A stretch of DNA of 22,519 nt from CALCTE01 sp045627885 (GCA_045627885.1 JAZQOM010000048.1:1-22519); one strand, 5' to 3'. Shown: positions 14,968 through 22,224, counted from the first letter of the stretch. Numbers and translations: made by a program. The notes: generated by a model not told the origin, from the letters alone.

Positions 14968-15552
14968 TCACACATGTTCGATTATGCGAATATTTTCGAG
15001 AGGAGCGTTTGTTTCCGATATTACGATATCTCTAATCTGCGCGATATCGCTCGGCAAAAGTCCGACGGTCTTCACTATTACATCAACGCTGTCGCCGCTG
15101 ACGACTGCCACGCAGTTTTCAAAGCCTTTTGCCATAACGAGATTTTCGATGTTCACTTCGCTTGTCATGGCGTCGGCGAGCTTTGTCATTTTTGCAAGGG
15201 CGTCTGCCTTTGTTTCGGCGCTTGTGGAGTCATTATCCACTATCTCTCTGTATGTATCAATTGCGGTGTCGCGAACTCTCTCTCTGTCTATTACGGATAC
15301 CGCGAAGTAGTCATCTTCTTTCGACGAGTCAACCTCAACGCTCTGACCGAGAATTTTCGCATCCGTTTCCTTTTCGCCTTCCTTTTGCGAGCCTGCGGGA
15401 ACTATTCCCTCTATCTCGGTATCGCCGTTTGCAAGACGCCAGTTGAGAAATACCGCGGCGCAAATCACGACAAGCGACAGAGAAAGCAGTAGATTTTTTT
15501 TTGCCGTGCGTGAAAGTTTAGGTAATTTTTTGAGCTTTTCTAAGATTTTCAT
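14968..15552 (-). CDS. spoIIIAH: stage III sporulation protein AH
   Basis: This is the last gene of the spoIIIA operon. SpoIIIAH sits in the mother-cell-derived forespore membrane and binds SpoIIQ from the forespore to form the feeding-tube channel. The 194-residue protein has a short basic N-terminus, one membrane helix at about 20-36 and a charged linker (about 40-85). The YscJ/FliF-like ring domain is at about 90-190, including REIVDNDSTSAETKADALAKM and GDSVDVIVKTVGLLPSDIAQIRDIV. It resembles Bacillus SpoIIIAH in order and length. It is 22 bp downstream of spoIIIAG. Confidence 0.93.
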   Translation of the reverse strand: MKILEKLKKLPKLSRTAKKNLLLSLSLVVICAAVFLNWRLANGDTEIEGIVPAGSQKEGEKETDAKILGQSVEVDSSKEDDYFAVSVIDRERVRDTAIDTYREIVDNDSTSAETKADALAKMTKLADAMTSEVNIENLVMAKGFENCVAVVSGDSVDVIVKTVGLLPSDIAQIRDIVISETNAPLENIRIIEHV

Positions 15553-15574
15553 TTCTGCCTCCGTATGTTAATTT

Positions 15575-15898
15575 TTAATTGCACACAACATATATCTTAT
15601 TTGCGGAAAGGTTCAGCCCCGAGCACATCAGCTTGGTTATTCTGCCGCAGGTCTCGGAGTCGCCTCCGTTGCATACCACGGCGGCGCCCGTCGGCTTGCC
15701 GCTTTCTTCGGTGATTATCACATCGGCGTCGTCAACGCCGTCCATCATAAGTATCGCCTGCTTGAATTTTTCTTCAAGCTCCGTGTTCTCTTTTTCTTTG
15801 ACTTGCTTTCCCTTGCCGCCGAATAGCATAAGCCCGATTCCGACGGCGGCAAGAAGCACAAGCGCAGCTCTTATGCCGAATTTTTCAAATATTTTCAT
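15575..15898 (-). CDS. spoIIIAG: stage III sporulation protein AG, compact form
   Basis: By position and sequence this is SpoIIIAG, which forms the large ring in the intermembrane space of the engulfed forespore. At 107 residues it is less than half the Bacillus length (about 229). It has one membrane helix (11-27), a short charged linker (29-44) and the ring-building motif (about 45-105). First half is KQAILMMDGVDDADVIITEE and second half is GAAVVCNGGDSETCGRIT, then LSANKIYVV. In Bacillus the halves are separated by an insertion of roughly 60 residues that builds the beta-triangle barrel; here only a short turn (SGKPT) joins them. Four cysteines (76, 84, 92 and 106) lie on the outer side. 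It overlaps spoIIIAF by ATGA. Confidence 0.88.
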   Translation of the reverse strand: MKIFEKFGIRAALVLLAAVGIGLMLFGGKGKQVKEKENTELEEKFKQAILMMDGVDDADVIITEESGKPTGAAVVCNGGDSETCGRITKLMCSGLNLSANKIYVVCN

Positions 15899-16383
15899 TC
15901 AATCGATATTTTCACCTCACAACACATAAGTCCCGAAAGATATTTTTCGAGGATTTCTTTTTTCATTTCCAGCACGGTGTAAGCGGTTATGCCGCCGCTT
16001 TTTACCGCGACGGAGACTCCGTCGAGGATGCCGCCCGATGTAAAGGAGAATATGCAGTCGGAACAAAAATCGGATACGCCCGTTTTTTCCTTTATCAGCG
16101 TATGGATTTCTTCTTTGAGATATTCTTCCGCGCGGCGCCCGATGAGGTCGCTTTCCGCTATAATGTATTCTTCGGCTTGCGCGTTTATTACTTTTTCTTC
16201 GTAATTTATCGGATTTGGAATACTTTTGACAAGCTCGGTCACGGGCAGTAAAAGCGTAAGCAGTACGGAGAGCGAGCAGGCGAGCTTTACATATTTTTCA
16301 AAGCCGGAGGGCGCGAGGGCGGCGACTATGCCGACTGCCATGGAAAATGTCGCCGCAAGCTCGATATAGCTCGAGAATTTCAT
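15895..16383 (-). CDS. spoIIIAF: stage III sporulation protein AF
   Basis: This 162-residue protein has two N-terminal membrane helices (about 8-24 and 31-53) and an extracytoplasmic ring-building domain (about 100-160), as in SpoIIIAF. The start is the ATG at 16383, one base after the spoIIIAE stop, with AAAGGCGG as ribosome binding site. A longer reading would run far into spoIIIAE. The domain has cysteines at 107, 110, 154 and 155 (FCSDC and LMCCEV), unusual for an exported segment. It belongs to the transenvelope complex with SpoIIIAG and SpoIIIAH. Confidence 0.88.
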   Translation of the reverse strand: MKFSSYIELAATFSMAVGIVAALAPSGFEKYVKLACSLSVLLTLLLPVTELVKSIPNPINYEEKVINAQAEEYIIAESDLIGRRAEEYLKEEIHTLIKEKTGVSDFCSDCIFSFTSGGILDGVSVAVKSGGITAYTVLEMKKEILEKYLSGLMCCEVKISIE

Positions 16384-16384
16384 G

Positions 16385-17491
16385 TCACACCGCCTTTGTT
16401 CCGGCAAGAATCGCCGCAGAAAAAGTAAAGCATATCGCCGTGGCAATCAGCGCGGAGAGCGCGACGGCATAGATTCCCGCCATTCCGGAAAGCAGAGAGC
16501 TTTCCGTATCTAAGCCGAGTGATTTTGCAACCGAGGCGGCAAGCCCGAAAGCTCCCTTGTGGACGGCTGTTTTTATCAAAGTCGGAAGCAGAATATAAAA
16601 GAGCGCGACTACTCCGAACACGCCGAAAGAAGTTCGCACGGCGCTGACGGATGCAAGCACGGTGGAGGTCGCTTCGCTCACTGCCGAGCCGATGACGGGA
16701 ATAAACGAGCTTGACGCGAATTTGAGCGAGCGCACAAGCGTTCCGTCCGCCGCGGACGCGAGCTTACACGAGAGAAGCATTCCCGAATTTATAAGCATCA
16801 TCGCGTATGCTATCAGCTTTGAACAGAAGTTTTTGATAAAATCCGAGATGGGCGACAGCGAAGCACCGTCGGAGACCGCTCCCGCGACGCAAAGCGCAAG
16901 ACACAGTCTCATTGACGGCAGAATTATACTGTCTGCAATTATTCCGACTGCGGAAAGAACAAAATCGGAAGCCGCCGCAGATGCCGCCGCCGCAGAGGCG
17001 TTTGCTCCGAGAAGATACAGTCCGCTCATCACCGGAATCGCCGCGGAATAGTAGCCTTTTATCCTCAAAAGAAGCTCACGGGCTTCGTTAAAATCAGCGC
17101 TTATTATTCCGACTGCCGCGCAGGATATCACCAAAACCGTGCATAGCTTTGCCGCGTATTGCAGTCCGTGCGTGCTGAATTCCGATGTTATTCGCTTTAT
17201 TACAGCCGCCGCCGCAAGATACGAAAATATCACGAGAGTATCTGCGATAAGCGGCTTTGCAAGTCTTGCAATAACCTTTATCGCGTAGGAAAGAAGGCTT
17301 TGCGCGCTGAATTTGTCGCCGAAGCTCTCAAGCGTGCCGACGCTTTCCGCGTCTTCGCCGAGCGCGTCGTAAACGCCCGACATATCGAGATTTTGCATAA
17401 TGTCGTCGGGCGTTCCCGAGGCGGCACAGACGCTCGGGCAGAATGCAACAAATAAAACAAAAATACCGGCAAGCGCAAGTAATTTCTTCAA
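16385..17491 (-). CDS. spoIIIAE: stage III sporulation protein AE
   Basis: SpoIIIAE is the polytopic membrane core of the SpoIIIA complex. The start is TTG at 17491, overlapping the spoIIIAD stop (TTGA), giving 368 residues that begin with a clear signal peptide (MKKLLALAGIFVLF, cleavage near VCA-AS). At least seven hydrophobic helices follow, together with family signatures such as GYYSAAIPVMSGLYLLGA and SFIPVIGSAVSEATSTVLAS. Length is close to the 399 of Bacillus. An in-frame start at 17560 would bury the signal peptide and is rejected. Confidence 0.93.
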   Translation of the reverse strand: MKKLLALAGIFVLFVAFCPSVCAASGTPDDIMQNLDMSGVYDALGEDAESVGTLESFGDKFSAQSLLSYAIKVIARLAKPLIADTLVIFSYLAAAAVIKRITSEFSTHGLQYAAKLCTVLVISCAAVGIISADFNEARELLLRIKGYYSAAIPVMSGLYLLGANASAAAASAAASDFVLSAVGIIADSIILPSMRLCLALCVAGAVSDGASLSPISDFIKNFCSKLIAYAMMLINSGMLLSCKLASAADGTLVRSLKFASSSFIPVIGSAVSEATSTVLASVSAVRTSFGVFGVVALFYILLPTLIKTAVHKGAFGLAASVAKSLGLDTESSLLSGMAGIYAVALSALIATAICFTFSAAILAGTKAV

Positions 17492-17865
17492 TTTACAAGC
17501 CCCGAAATAACAGAAGAAAGCTCGGATATCACCGGCAAGCACAGAGCGCAAAGCACACATTTTCCAGCAAATTCGAGCTGTTTTGAGAGGGCGTTTTCGC
17601 CCGATTCCTTGCAGATATCGCAGGCAAGCGAGCAGAAAAAGCTTATTCCGAGAGCCTTAAGCACGGTTTTAAGTCCCGTTTCCGCGACTTTTGAAAGACC
17701 GCGCAGATATTCCGCTACCGGCGAAAGTGTTGAAACGGCAAAGAGCGCAACCATAGCGGCGGCGGCTATTGAAACCGCGACGGACATCTGTTTATCAACC
17801 GAGCGAAGCACCGTGCAAAGCACAGTGCAAAGCACCGCAAATCCGCATACGGAAAACACATTCAC
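17488..17865 (-). CDS. spoIIIAD: stage III sporulation protein AD
   Basis: The 125-residue membrane protein has about four hydrophobic helices. Family features are an N-terminal Ala/Val helix, SPVAEYLRGLSKVAE in a loop, and FFCSLACDICKESGENALSKQLEFAGK near residues 77-102. The GTG start at 17865 overlaps the spoIIIAC stop as GTGA. SpoIIIAC and SpoIIIAD are paralogous small membrane subunits of the complex. Confidence 0.92.
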   Translation of the reverse strand: MNVFSVCGFAVLCTVLCTVLRSVDKQMSVAVSIAAAAMVALFAVSTLSPVAEYLRGLSKVAETGLKTVLKALGISFFCSLACDICKESGENALSKQLEFAGKCVLCALCLPVISELSSVISGLVN

Positions 17866-18056
17866 AGAGAAAATACCTCTTTTACGGTATCGACAACTTC
17901 GCCGATTTTGCCCACGGTCATAATCAGAGCAACGGCTATTCCCGCGACGCAGACAAAGGTTGCCTGTTCGTCGTGTCCGCTTTTTTTGAGAATCTGGCTT
18001 GCAACGCTTACGAGTATTCCGAGTCCCGTAAGCTTAAGTATCAGAGAAATATCCAC
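17862..18056 (-). CDS. spoIIIAC: stage III sporulation protein AC
   Basis: The 64-residue product is almost all membrane: two helices (about 2-22 and 34-50) joined by KKSGHDEQA. That pattern, KxxGxDEQA(x)F, is highly conserved in SpoIIIAC. The start codon is GTG at 18056, 12 bp after the spoIIIAB stop. It overlaps spoIIIAD by 4 bp. Confidence 0.94.
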   Translation of the reverse strand: MDISLILKLTGLGILVSVASQILKKSGHDEQATFVCVAGIAVALIMTVGKIGEVVDTVKEVFSL

Positions 18057-18068
18057 GGTTTTCCCTTT

Positions 18069-18527
18069 CTACATCAAAATTATAACGGCGGCAAGTCCCG
18101 CGATAAGCCAAAGACTGCGATAAAGCGGGAGTTTTTTTTTCAATTCTGTTTTTGCCGATTCGAGCTTCGCACAAAGGTATTCCGTCGCATCCGCGCAAAG
18201 CTCGAGCTCCGATATTGCGGACACTCCGCCGAGGCTTTCCGATATGCAAAGGAGCTTTTCCTTGACATCGTCGCGGAGAAAAAGCATATCGAGAGCGTTT
18301 TTCCATACAAATCCGCACATGTACAGCTTTTTTGCAAAGGCGTCGGAGCTTTCCGCGCATATCCTTGCAAGCGGCTCGCGCCTTTCCCGTATTCGGCGGG
18401 ATAAGAGTGTAAAAAAATCGTAAAGCTCGGAGAGAGAGGACAGCTCTTTTTTTGCAAAGCGGCTTTTTTCCATTCCGGATATGCTTGCCGCAAGCGTAAT
18501 CATGAGCGCTCCGATGTATTTTGCCAC
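18069..18527 (-). CDS. spoIIIAB: stage III sporulation protein AB
   Basis: With the GTG start at 18527 the protein has 152 residues: a first helix (KYIGALMITLAASISG), a helical cytoplasmic body (about 20-125) and a C-terminal hydrophobic segment (LYRSLWLIAGLAAVIILM). This is the T2SS GspF-like layout of SpoIIIAB. An alternative GTG at 18536 adds three residues but sits one base from the GGGAAAGG site. An ATG at 18503 forms ATGA with the spoIIIAA stop but would cut the conserved N-terminus. The gene overlaps spoIIIAA by about 28 bp. Confidence 0.9.
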   Translation of the reverse strand: MAKYIGALMITLAASISGMEKSRFAKKELSSLSELYDFFTLLSRRIRERREPLARICAESSDAFAKKLYMCGFVWKNALDMLFLRDDVKEKLLCISESLGGVSAISELELCADATEYLCAKLESAKTELKKKLPLYRSLWLIAGLAAVIILM

Positions 18528-19405
18528 ATTTCGCACGCCTTTCCCGAAGAAATTTCATAGCAGAACTCAAAAACGCCCGCGTCTATGAGCTTTTTAATCT
18601 GCGGTCTTCGCAAAAGCTCCGCTTTGCTTTTTGCGTGAGCCGTCGCAACAAGCGGAACTCCGGCGTTCTGCACGGCAAGCACGGAATTTACTTCCGATTC
18701 CGCGCCGAGCTCGTCGCAAAGAATTATCTCCGGTGACATCGTGCGCAGAGCGTATTCCATAGCGTTTGCTTTAGGATAGCCGTCATAGATATCGCACAGC
18801 GGAAGCTCCGCACCGCAGACTATTTCCGAGCGCTCGTCGATAAGTGCTACTCTTGTGGGCGGAACGCACGCATATCCCGACGAAAGCCTTGCCGCGAGCT
18901 CTCTTAAAAGCGTGGTTTTTCCGCCCGCCGGCGGAGAATATATGAGAATTCCGCAGAGCCCGTTTTTCTCGAAGATGCGCATTACTCCGTCGGATATGCC
19001 CTTGACATCGTGTGGAATCCGTATGCAGACGGAGCTTATATGCGACACAAAAGCCTTTCCGTCGGAGGAATGCCCGAGCTCACCCGCAACGCCGGCGCGG
19101 ATTCCGCCCTTGCACGGGATATATCCTTTTGCGATGCAGTCTTCGTAGCTGTAAATCGAGCCGCCGCAGAGCTTTTTTACCACGGATTCGATATCTGCGC
19201 CGCACAGAGCTTTGCCGCTCGGAAATTGCGTCGGTTTTCCGCTTGAAGAAATAAAATAGTTCCCGCCGGAGAGAGTAAAGCAAACAGGAGCGCCCTCGCG
19301 CAGACGGATTTCCCTTATTGATTCCGAAAAGCCCTTGTCGCAGGCGGAAAGAAGAAGCTTTACCGATTCGGGAAGATAAAGCGAAGCCGTATTTATTCCG
19401 GACAT
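18500..19405 (-). CDS. spoIIIAA: stage III sporulation protein AA, ATPase
   Basis: SpoIIIAA is the secretion-ATPase-like motor of the SpoIIIA-SpoIIQ channel that supports forespore gene expression. The 301-residue protein starts at ATG 19405 after AAAGGGGATG. It has an N-terminal region with REIRLREGAPV, a conserved GGIRAGVAGE segment, Walker A in SPPAGGKTTLLRE, and Walker B in EIILCDELG. Length matches the 307 of Bacillus. It is the first of eight genes spoIIIAA to spoIIIAH, all tightly packed. No cysteine- or frame-disrupting oddity is seen. Confidence 0.95.
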   Translation of the reverse strand: MSGINTASLYLPESVKLLLSACDKGFSESIREIRLREGAPVCFTLSGGNYFISSSGKPTQFPSGKALCGADIESVVKKLCGGSIYSYEDCIAKGYIPCKGGIRAGVAGELGHSSDGKAFVSHISSVCIRIPHDVKGISDGVMRIFEKNGLCGILIYSPPAGGKTTLLRELAARLSSGYACVPPTRVALIDERSEIVCGAELPLCDIYDGYPKANAMEYALRTMSPEIILCDELGAESEVNSVLAVQNAGVPLVATAHAKSKAELLRRPQIKKLIDAGVFEFCYEISSGKACEMWQNTSERS

Positions 19406-19426
19406 ACTTTCATCCCCTTTCCGTAA

Positions 19427-19455
19427 AATATATTCGCGAGTGGGACAAGATATGA
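19427..19455 (-). promoter_or_regulatory. candidate sigma-E promoter of spoIIIA
   Basis: On the minus strand, TCATATC (19449-19455), a 14-base spacer and AATATATT (19427-19434) resemble the mother-cell sigma-E consensus (-35 near TCATATT, -10 near CATACAAT, spacer 13-15). The predicted start would be about 15 bases before spoIIIAA. There is no sigma-A site nearby. The -10 match is imperfect. Confidence 0.4.
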
Positions 19456-19462
19456 AAAAAGA

Positions 19463-19492
19463 AAACCGTCTTTGCATAAGCAAAGACGGTTT
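19463..19492 (-). terminator. intrinsic terminator of cysK
   Basis: AAACCGTCTTTGC (19463-19475) pairs with GCAAAGACGGTTT (19480-19492), a perfect 13-bp stem with a 4-base loop. On the minus strand it is followed by TCTTTTTTC. It lies 17 bp past the cysK stop and isolates cysK from spoIIIA. Confidence 0.85.
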
Positions 19493-19508
19493 ATGGCACG
19501 GTTTATTG

Positions 19509-20432
19509 TCAGAACATTTCGGTAGAAAGGTATCTGTCGCCTGTATCGGGGAGCAGTACAACGATGTTTTTGCCTGAGTTTTCCTCTTTTTTTGCTATCT
19601 CAATGGCGGCGTACAGAGCCGCGCCCGACGAGATTCCGACGAGAATGCCCTCTTTTTTCGGGAGCATCGCGCCAGTTTTTATCGCGTCATCGTCCTTTAC
19701 CGTAACAACTTCGTCAACGACGGAGGCATCATATATGGATGGAATAAATCCAGCGCCGATGCCCTGAAGCTTATGCGCTCCCGCGACACCCTTTGTGATA
19801 AACGGCGAGCCGTACGGCTCTATTCCGACAACTTTTACGCTGTTTGATTTTTCTTTCAAAAATTTCGCCGTTCCGGATATCGTGCCGCCCGTGCCGATTC
19901 CGGCAACAAAGAAGTCCACCTTTCCGTCGGTGTCCGCCCATATTTCGGGGCCCGTTGTGTTGTAGTGAGCTGCCGCATTTGACGGATTGCCGAATTGGTC
20001 GGGAATAAACGCGCTCTCGTATTTTTCTGCGAGCTCATTTGCTTTGTCTATCGCGCCTTTCATGCCGAGCTTGCCGTCGGTAAGCACAACCTCCGCTCCG
20101 TATGCCTTCATCAGCTTGATTCTCTCAATGCTCATGGTGTCGGGCATTACGATAACCACGCGATATCCTCTTGCCGCGCCGAGCGCCGAAAGCCCGATGC
20201 CCGTATTTCCGCTTGTCGGCTCGATTATCACCGTGTTTTTGTTTATCTTGCCGCTTTTTTCGGCATCGTCCAGCATCTGCCGCGCCGCTCTGTCCTTAGT
20301 ACTGCCCGCGGGATTCAAAAACTCGACTTTTGCAAAAAGGTGTGCGCAAAGAGAAAATTCCTTTTCGATATTGCAAAGCTCCACGAGGGGAGTATTGCCG
20401 ATTATTTCCGAAATTGACTTATAAGTCTTCAT
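19509..20432 (-). CDS. cysK: cysteine synthase (O-acetylserine sulfhydrylase)
   Basis: This PLP enzyme makes L-cysteine from O-acetylserine and sulfide. The 307-residue sequence has the Schiff-base Lys46 in GSTKDRAA, the substrate loop TSGNTG (73-78), the phosphate-binding GIGTGGTISG (178-187), GISSGAAL near residue 269 and the usual C-terminal DTGDRYLST. Length is typical. It is monocistronic, with its own promoter and terminator, and divergent from the lipoprotein gene over a shared palindrome. CysK and CysM cannot be separated with certainty, but the sequence is closer to CysK. Confidence 0.94.
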   Translation of the reverse strand: MKTYKSISEIIGNTPLVELCNIEKEFSLCAHLFAKVEFLNPAGSTKDRAARQMLDDAEKSGKINKNTVIIEPTSGNTGIGLSALGAARGYRVVIVMPDTMSIERIKLMKAYGAEVVLTDGKLGMKGAIDKANELAEKYESAFIPDQFGNPSNAAAHYNTTGPEIWADTDGKVDFFVAGIGTGGTISGTAKFLKEKSNSVKVVGIEPYGSPFITKGVAGAHKLQGIGAGFIPSIYDASVVDEVVTVKDDDAIKTGAMLPKKEGILVGISSGAALYAAIEIAKKEENSGKNIVVLLPDTGDRYLSTEMF

Positions 20433-20461
20433 ATTTTATCTCCGTTTCTTTTGATGATATT

Positions 20462-20490
20462 ATGATAAATCCGATGAGAATAAAAGTCAA
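20462..20490 (-). promoter_or_regulatory. sigma-A promoter of cysK
   Basis: On the minus strand TTGACT (20485-20490), a 17-base spacer and TATCAT (20462-20467) lie about 30 bp before the ATG. The -35 overlaps a palindrome at 20487-20501. Confidence 0.65.
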
Positions 20491-20501
20491 TATCATATTG
20501 A
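20487..20501. promoter_or_regulatory. operator-like palindrome between divergent promoters
   Basis: TCAATATCATATTGA is a perfect 7+1+7 palindrome. It overlaps the -35 boxes of both cysK (20485-20490) and the lipoprotein gene (20498-20503), so one bound dimer could block both. The regulator is unknown. Confidence 0.5.
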
Positions 20502-20526
20502 TTTTATGATGCCGCTGTGATAGAAT
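20498..20526 (+). promoter_or_regulatory. sigma-A promoter of the DHHW lipoprotein gene
   Basis: TTGATT (20498-20503), a 17-base spacer and TAGAAT (20521-20526) with a TGA extension. The predicted start near 20533 falls on the GGAGGA ribosome binding site, so the leader would be only about 13 bases. Confidence 0.65.
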
Positions 20527-20545
20527 TTTGTCGGAGGATTTTGCT

Positions 20546-22051
20546 ATGAAAAGAATTATCGCGCTTATCACAATTATTGCACTTGCGGCATCGGCGCTTT
20601 GCTCATGCTGCTCTCACGAATCGGAAAAAGAGGCTACCTGCACAGAGCCCGAGGTATGCGTAAAATGCGGAGATATCATAACCGAGGCAAAGGGACATAC
20701 TCCCGACCATGCGGCTACCTGCACGGAGCCTTCGACCTGCACCGTCTGCGGTGAGGTTATAGAAGAAGCGAAGGGGCATACATATCCTGCCGACTATTCC
20801 TGCGAGACGGGCGCAGTCTGCGCCGTCTGCGGCGTATCTCTGGCAGAGCCGTGTGAGCATACACCGGCAGAAAATGCTACCTGCGAAGAAGACCTGATTT
20901 GCACGGTATGCAAAAAGGTACTTGTTCCCGCATCGGAGCATACCGCAAATATAGAAAAAGCCACCTGCACCGCGCCGTCCGTCTGCACAAAATGCGGAAA
21001 GGTGTTGGAGGAGGCAAAGGGACATACTCCCGGCCCCGAGGCTACCGTTACAAGTCCGCAGATATGCACTGTTTGCGGAGCCACTATCGTTCCCGCAAAG
21101 GGCTCAAGCTCGGGTGATGAGGTATTCATCGCGGAAGCCGTATCGGGCGGTCACTATGTTGACGGCAAATCGGATTACAATTCGAGAGGAACTGTTCTTC
21201 ACTGCGGCAACTATCTTATGGAATACTTCGGCGCAAACACCGCAGGCAACTCAGGCTATGCGTCTATCGTATCGGCGTTTGCCGCACGCTTCCCGAGCGT
21301 AAATGTCAACAGTATAATCGTTCCCAAGTGCTGCTCGTTCCACTCACCGAAAGACAGAACGGACAGATTTGACGCGCACAAGGCGTTTATAAGCTCCACA
21401 TATTCCATGATGACGGGAGTTAAGACCGTCGATGCTTTCGGCGAAATGGCACAGCACAGAGACGAGTATCTGTTCTACCGCACAGACCACCATTGGACTT
21501 CTCTCGGCGCTTATTATGCTTCCGTCGCGTTCTGCAAGGCAAACGGAATCACACCGAGAGCACTCAACACATACGAAACCGTTATCAATACCGGATTCCA
21601 GGGAACGCTCTACACGACATACTGGGGCTCAAACAAGCCTACCGGAATAAAATTTGACTACACCGTCGGACATATTCCCGCAACGCCCTACACATTCAAG
21701 TATTCGTCAAGCGGCTCCGCTATGGAAGGCACAAACAACGGCACGGCAATCAACAGGAACGCAAAGAGCTACGCGTCGATGTTCATTTGCGGCGACCAGC
21801 CTTTCACGGATATCAAGACGGAAAACCACAACGGCAGAAGGCTCATTGTGTTCAAGGAATCCTACGGCAACGCGTTTGTTCCGTATATGATTGACTATTT
21901 TGAGGAGATAATCGTTATAGATATCCGCTCCTCTACGGCAAGCGTAAAGGCAATCATCGAAAAGTACGGCATAACAGATGCAATCATCATAAACAACATT
22001 CAGGCAGTGTCCGGAATGGCAAAGACGCTCGAAGCAAGACTTAAATCATAG
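20546..22051 (+). CDS. lipoprotein with six Cys-rich repeats and a DHHW/AlgX-like SGNH domain
   Basis: With the ATG at 20546 (ribosome binding site GGAGGA) the product is 501 residues. Residues 1-21 look like a lipoprotein signal (hydrophobic run, then LCSC with Cys21 as probable lipid site). Residues 31-186 are six tandem repeats of about 27 residues, pattern C-x5-C-x2-C-x9-H, starting at C32, C59, C86, C113, C141 and a degenerate V168. They look metal-binding, or at least redox-active. Residues about 190-501 match the DHHW group related to AlgX/AlgJ: DHHW at 314-317, with Asp314/His316, and Ser439 in FKESYGNAF as candidate nucleophile. Such domains bind or O-acetylate polysaccharide, usually with an MBOAT partner; none is here. 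An in-frame TTG at 20528 is rejected because it precedes the ribosome binding site. Confidence 0.85.
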   Translation: MKRIIALITIIALAASALCSCCSHESEKEATCTEPEVCVKCGDIITEAKGHTPDHAATCTEPSTCTVCGEVIEEAKGHTYPADYSCETGAVCAVCGVSLAEPCEHTPAENATCEEDLICTVCKKVLVPASEHTANIEKATCTAPSVCTKCGKVLEEAKGHTPGPEATVTSPQICTVCGATIVPAKGSSSGDEVFIAEAVSGGHYVDGKSDYNSRGTVLHCGNYLMEYFGANTAGNSGYASIVSAFAARFPSVNVNSIIVPKCCSFHSPKDRTDRFDAHKAFISSTYSMMTGVKTVDAFGEMAQHRDEYLFYRTDHHWTSLGAYYASVAFCKANGITPRALNTYETVINTGFQGTLYTTYWGSNKPTGIKFDYTVGHIPATPYTFKYSSSGSAMEGTNNGTAINRNAKSYASMFICGDQPFTDIKTENHNGRRLIVFKESYGNAFVPYMIDYFEEIIVIDIRSSTASVKAIIEKYGITDAIIINNIQAVSGMAKTLEARLKS

Positions 22052-22070
22052 TAAAATAAAGAAATAAACA

Positions 22071-22099
22071 AAGCCGTTTTGCGTTACGCAAAACGGCTT
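22071..22099 (-). terminator. hairpin copy 1 at the left end of the block
   Basis: AAGCCGTTTTGCGT (22071-22084) and ACGCAAAACGGCTT (22086-22099) pair perfectly over 14 bp with a single central base. On the minus strand it is followed by TGTTTATTTCTTT, so it would end leftward transcription from argH. On the plus strand no T-run follows. Confidence 0.55.
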
Positions 22100-22193
22100 C
22101 GGAGCACAGAAAACTCGTGCTACCGGCAATAAGTAATTTTTATTAAAAAGATTTTATGTAAACCGGAAAATCAAACACAGGTGCAAAAAGAGG

Positions 22194-22224
22194 AATGACG
22201 GGCGTAATAATTACGCCCGTCATT
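22194..22224. repeat. 31-base perfect palindrome
   Basis: AATGACGGGCGTAAT (22194-22208) is complemented exactly by 22210-22224 around a single A. On the plus strand ATTGCCTTTTTCC follows, weakly terminator-like. Confidence 0.75.

Noticed and set aside
14689..15492. 267-codon plus-strand frame through the bidirectional terminator
   Set aside because: It runs through the kinase end, a 16-bp terminator and antisense to spoIIIAH, so it cannot be a real gene.
16662..17051. 129-codon plus-strand frame opposite spoIIIAE
   Set aside because: It is an Ala- and Ser-rich mirror of spoIIIAE membrane helices, without start signals.
17769..18404. 211-codon plus-strand frame opposite spoIIIAB to spoIIIAD
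   Set aside because: It is antisense to three conserved sporulation genes; no start signal.
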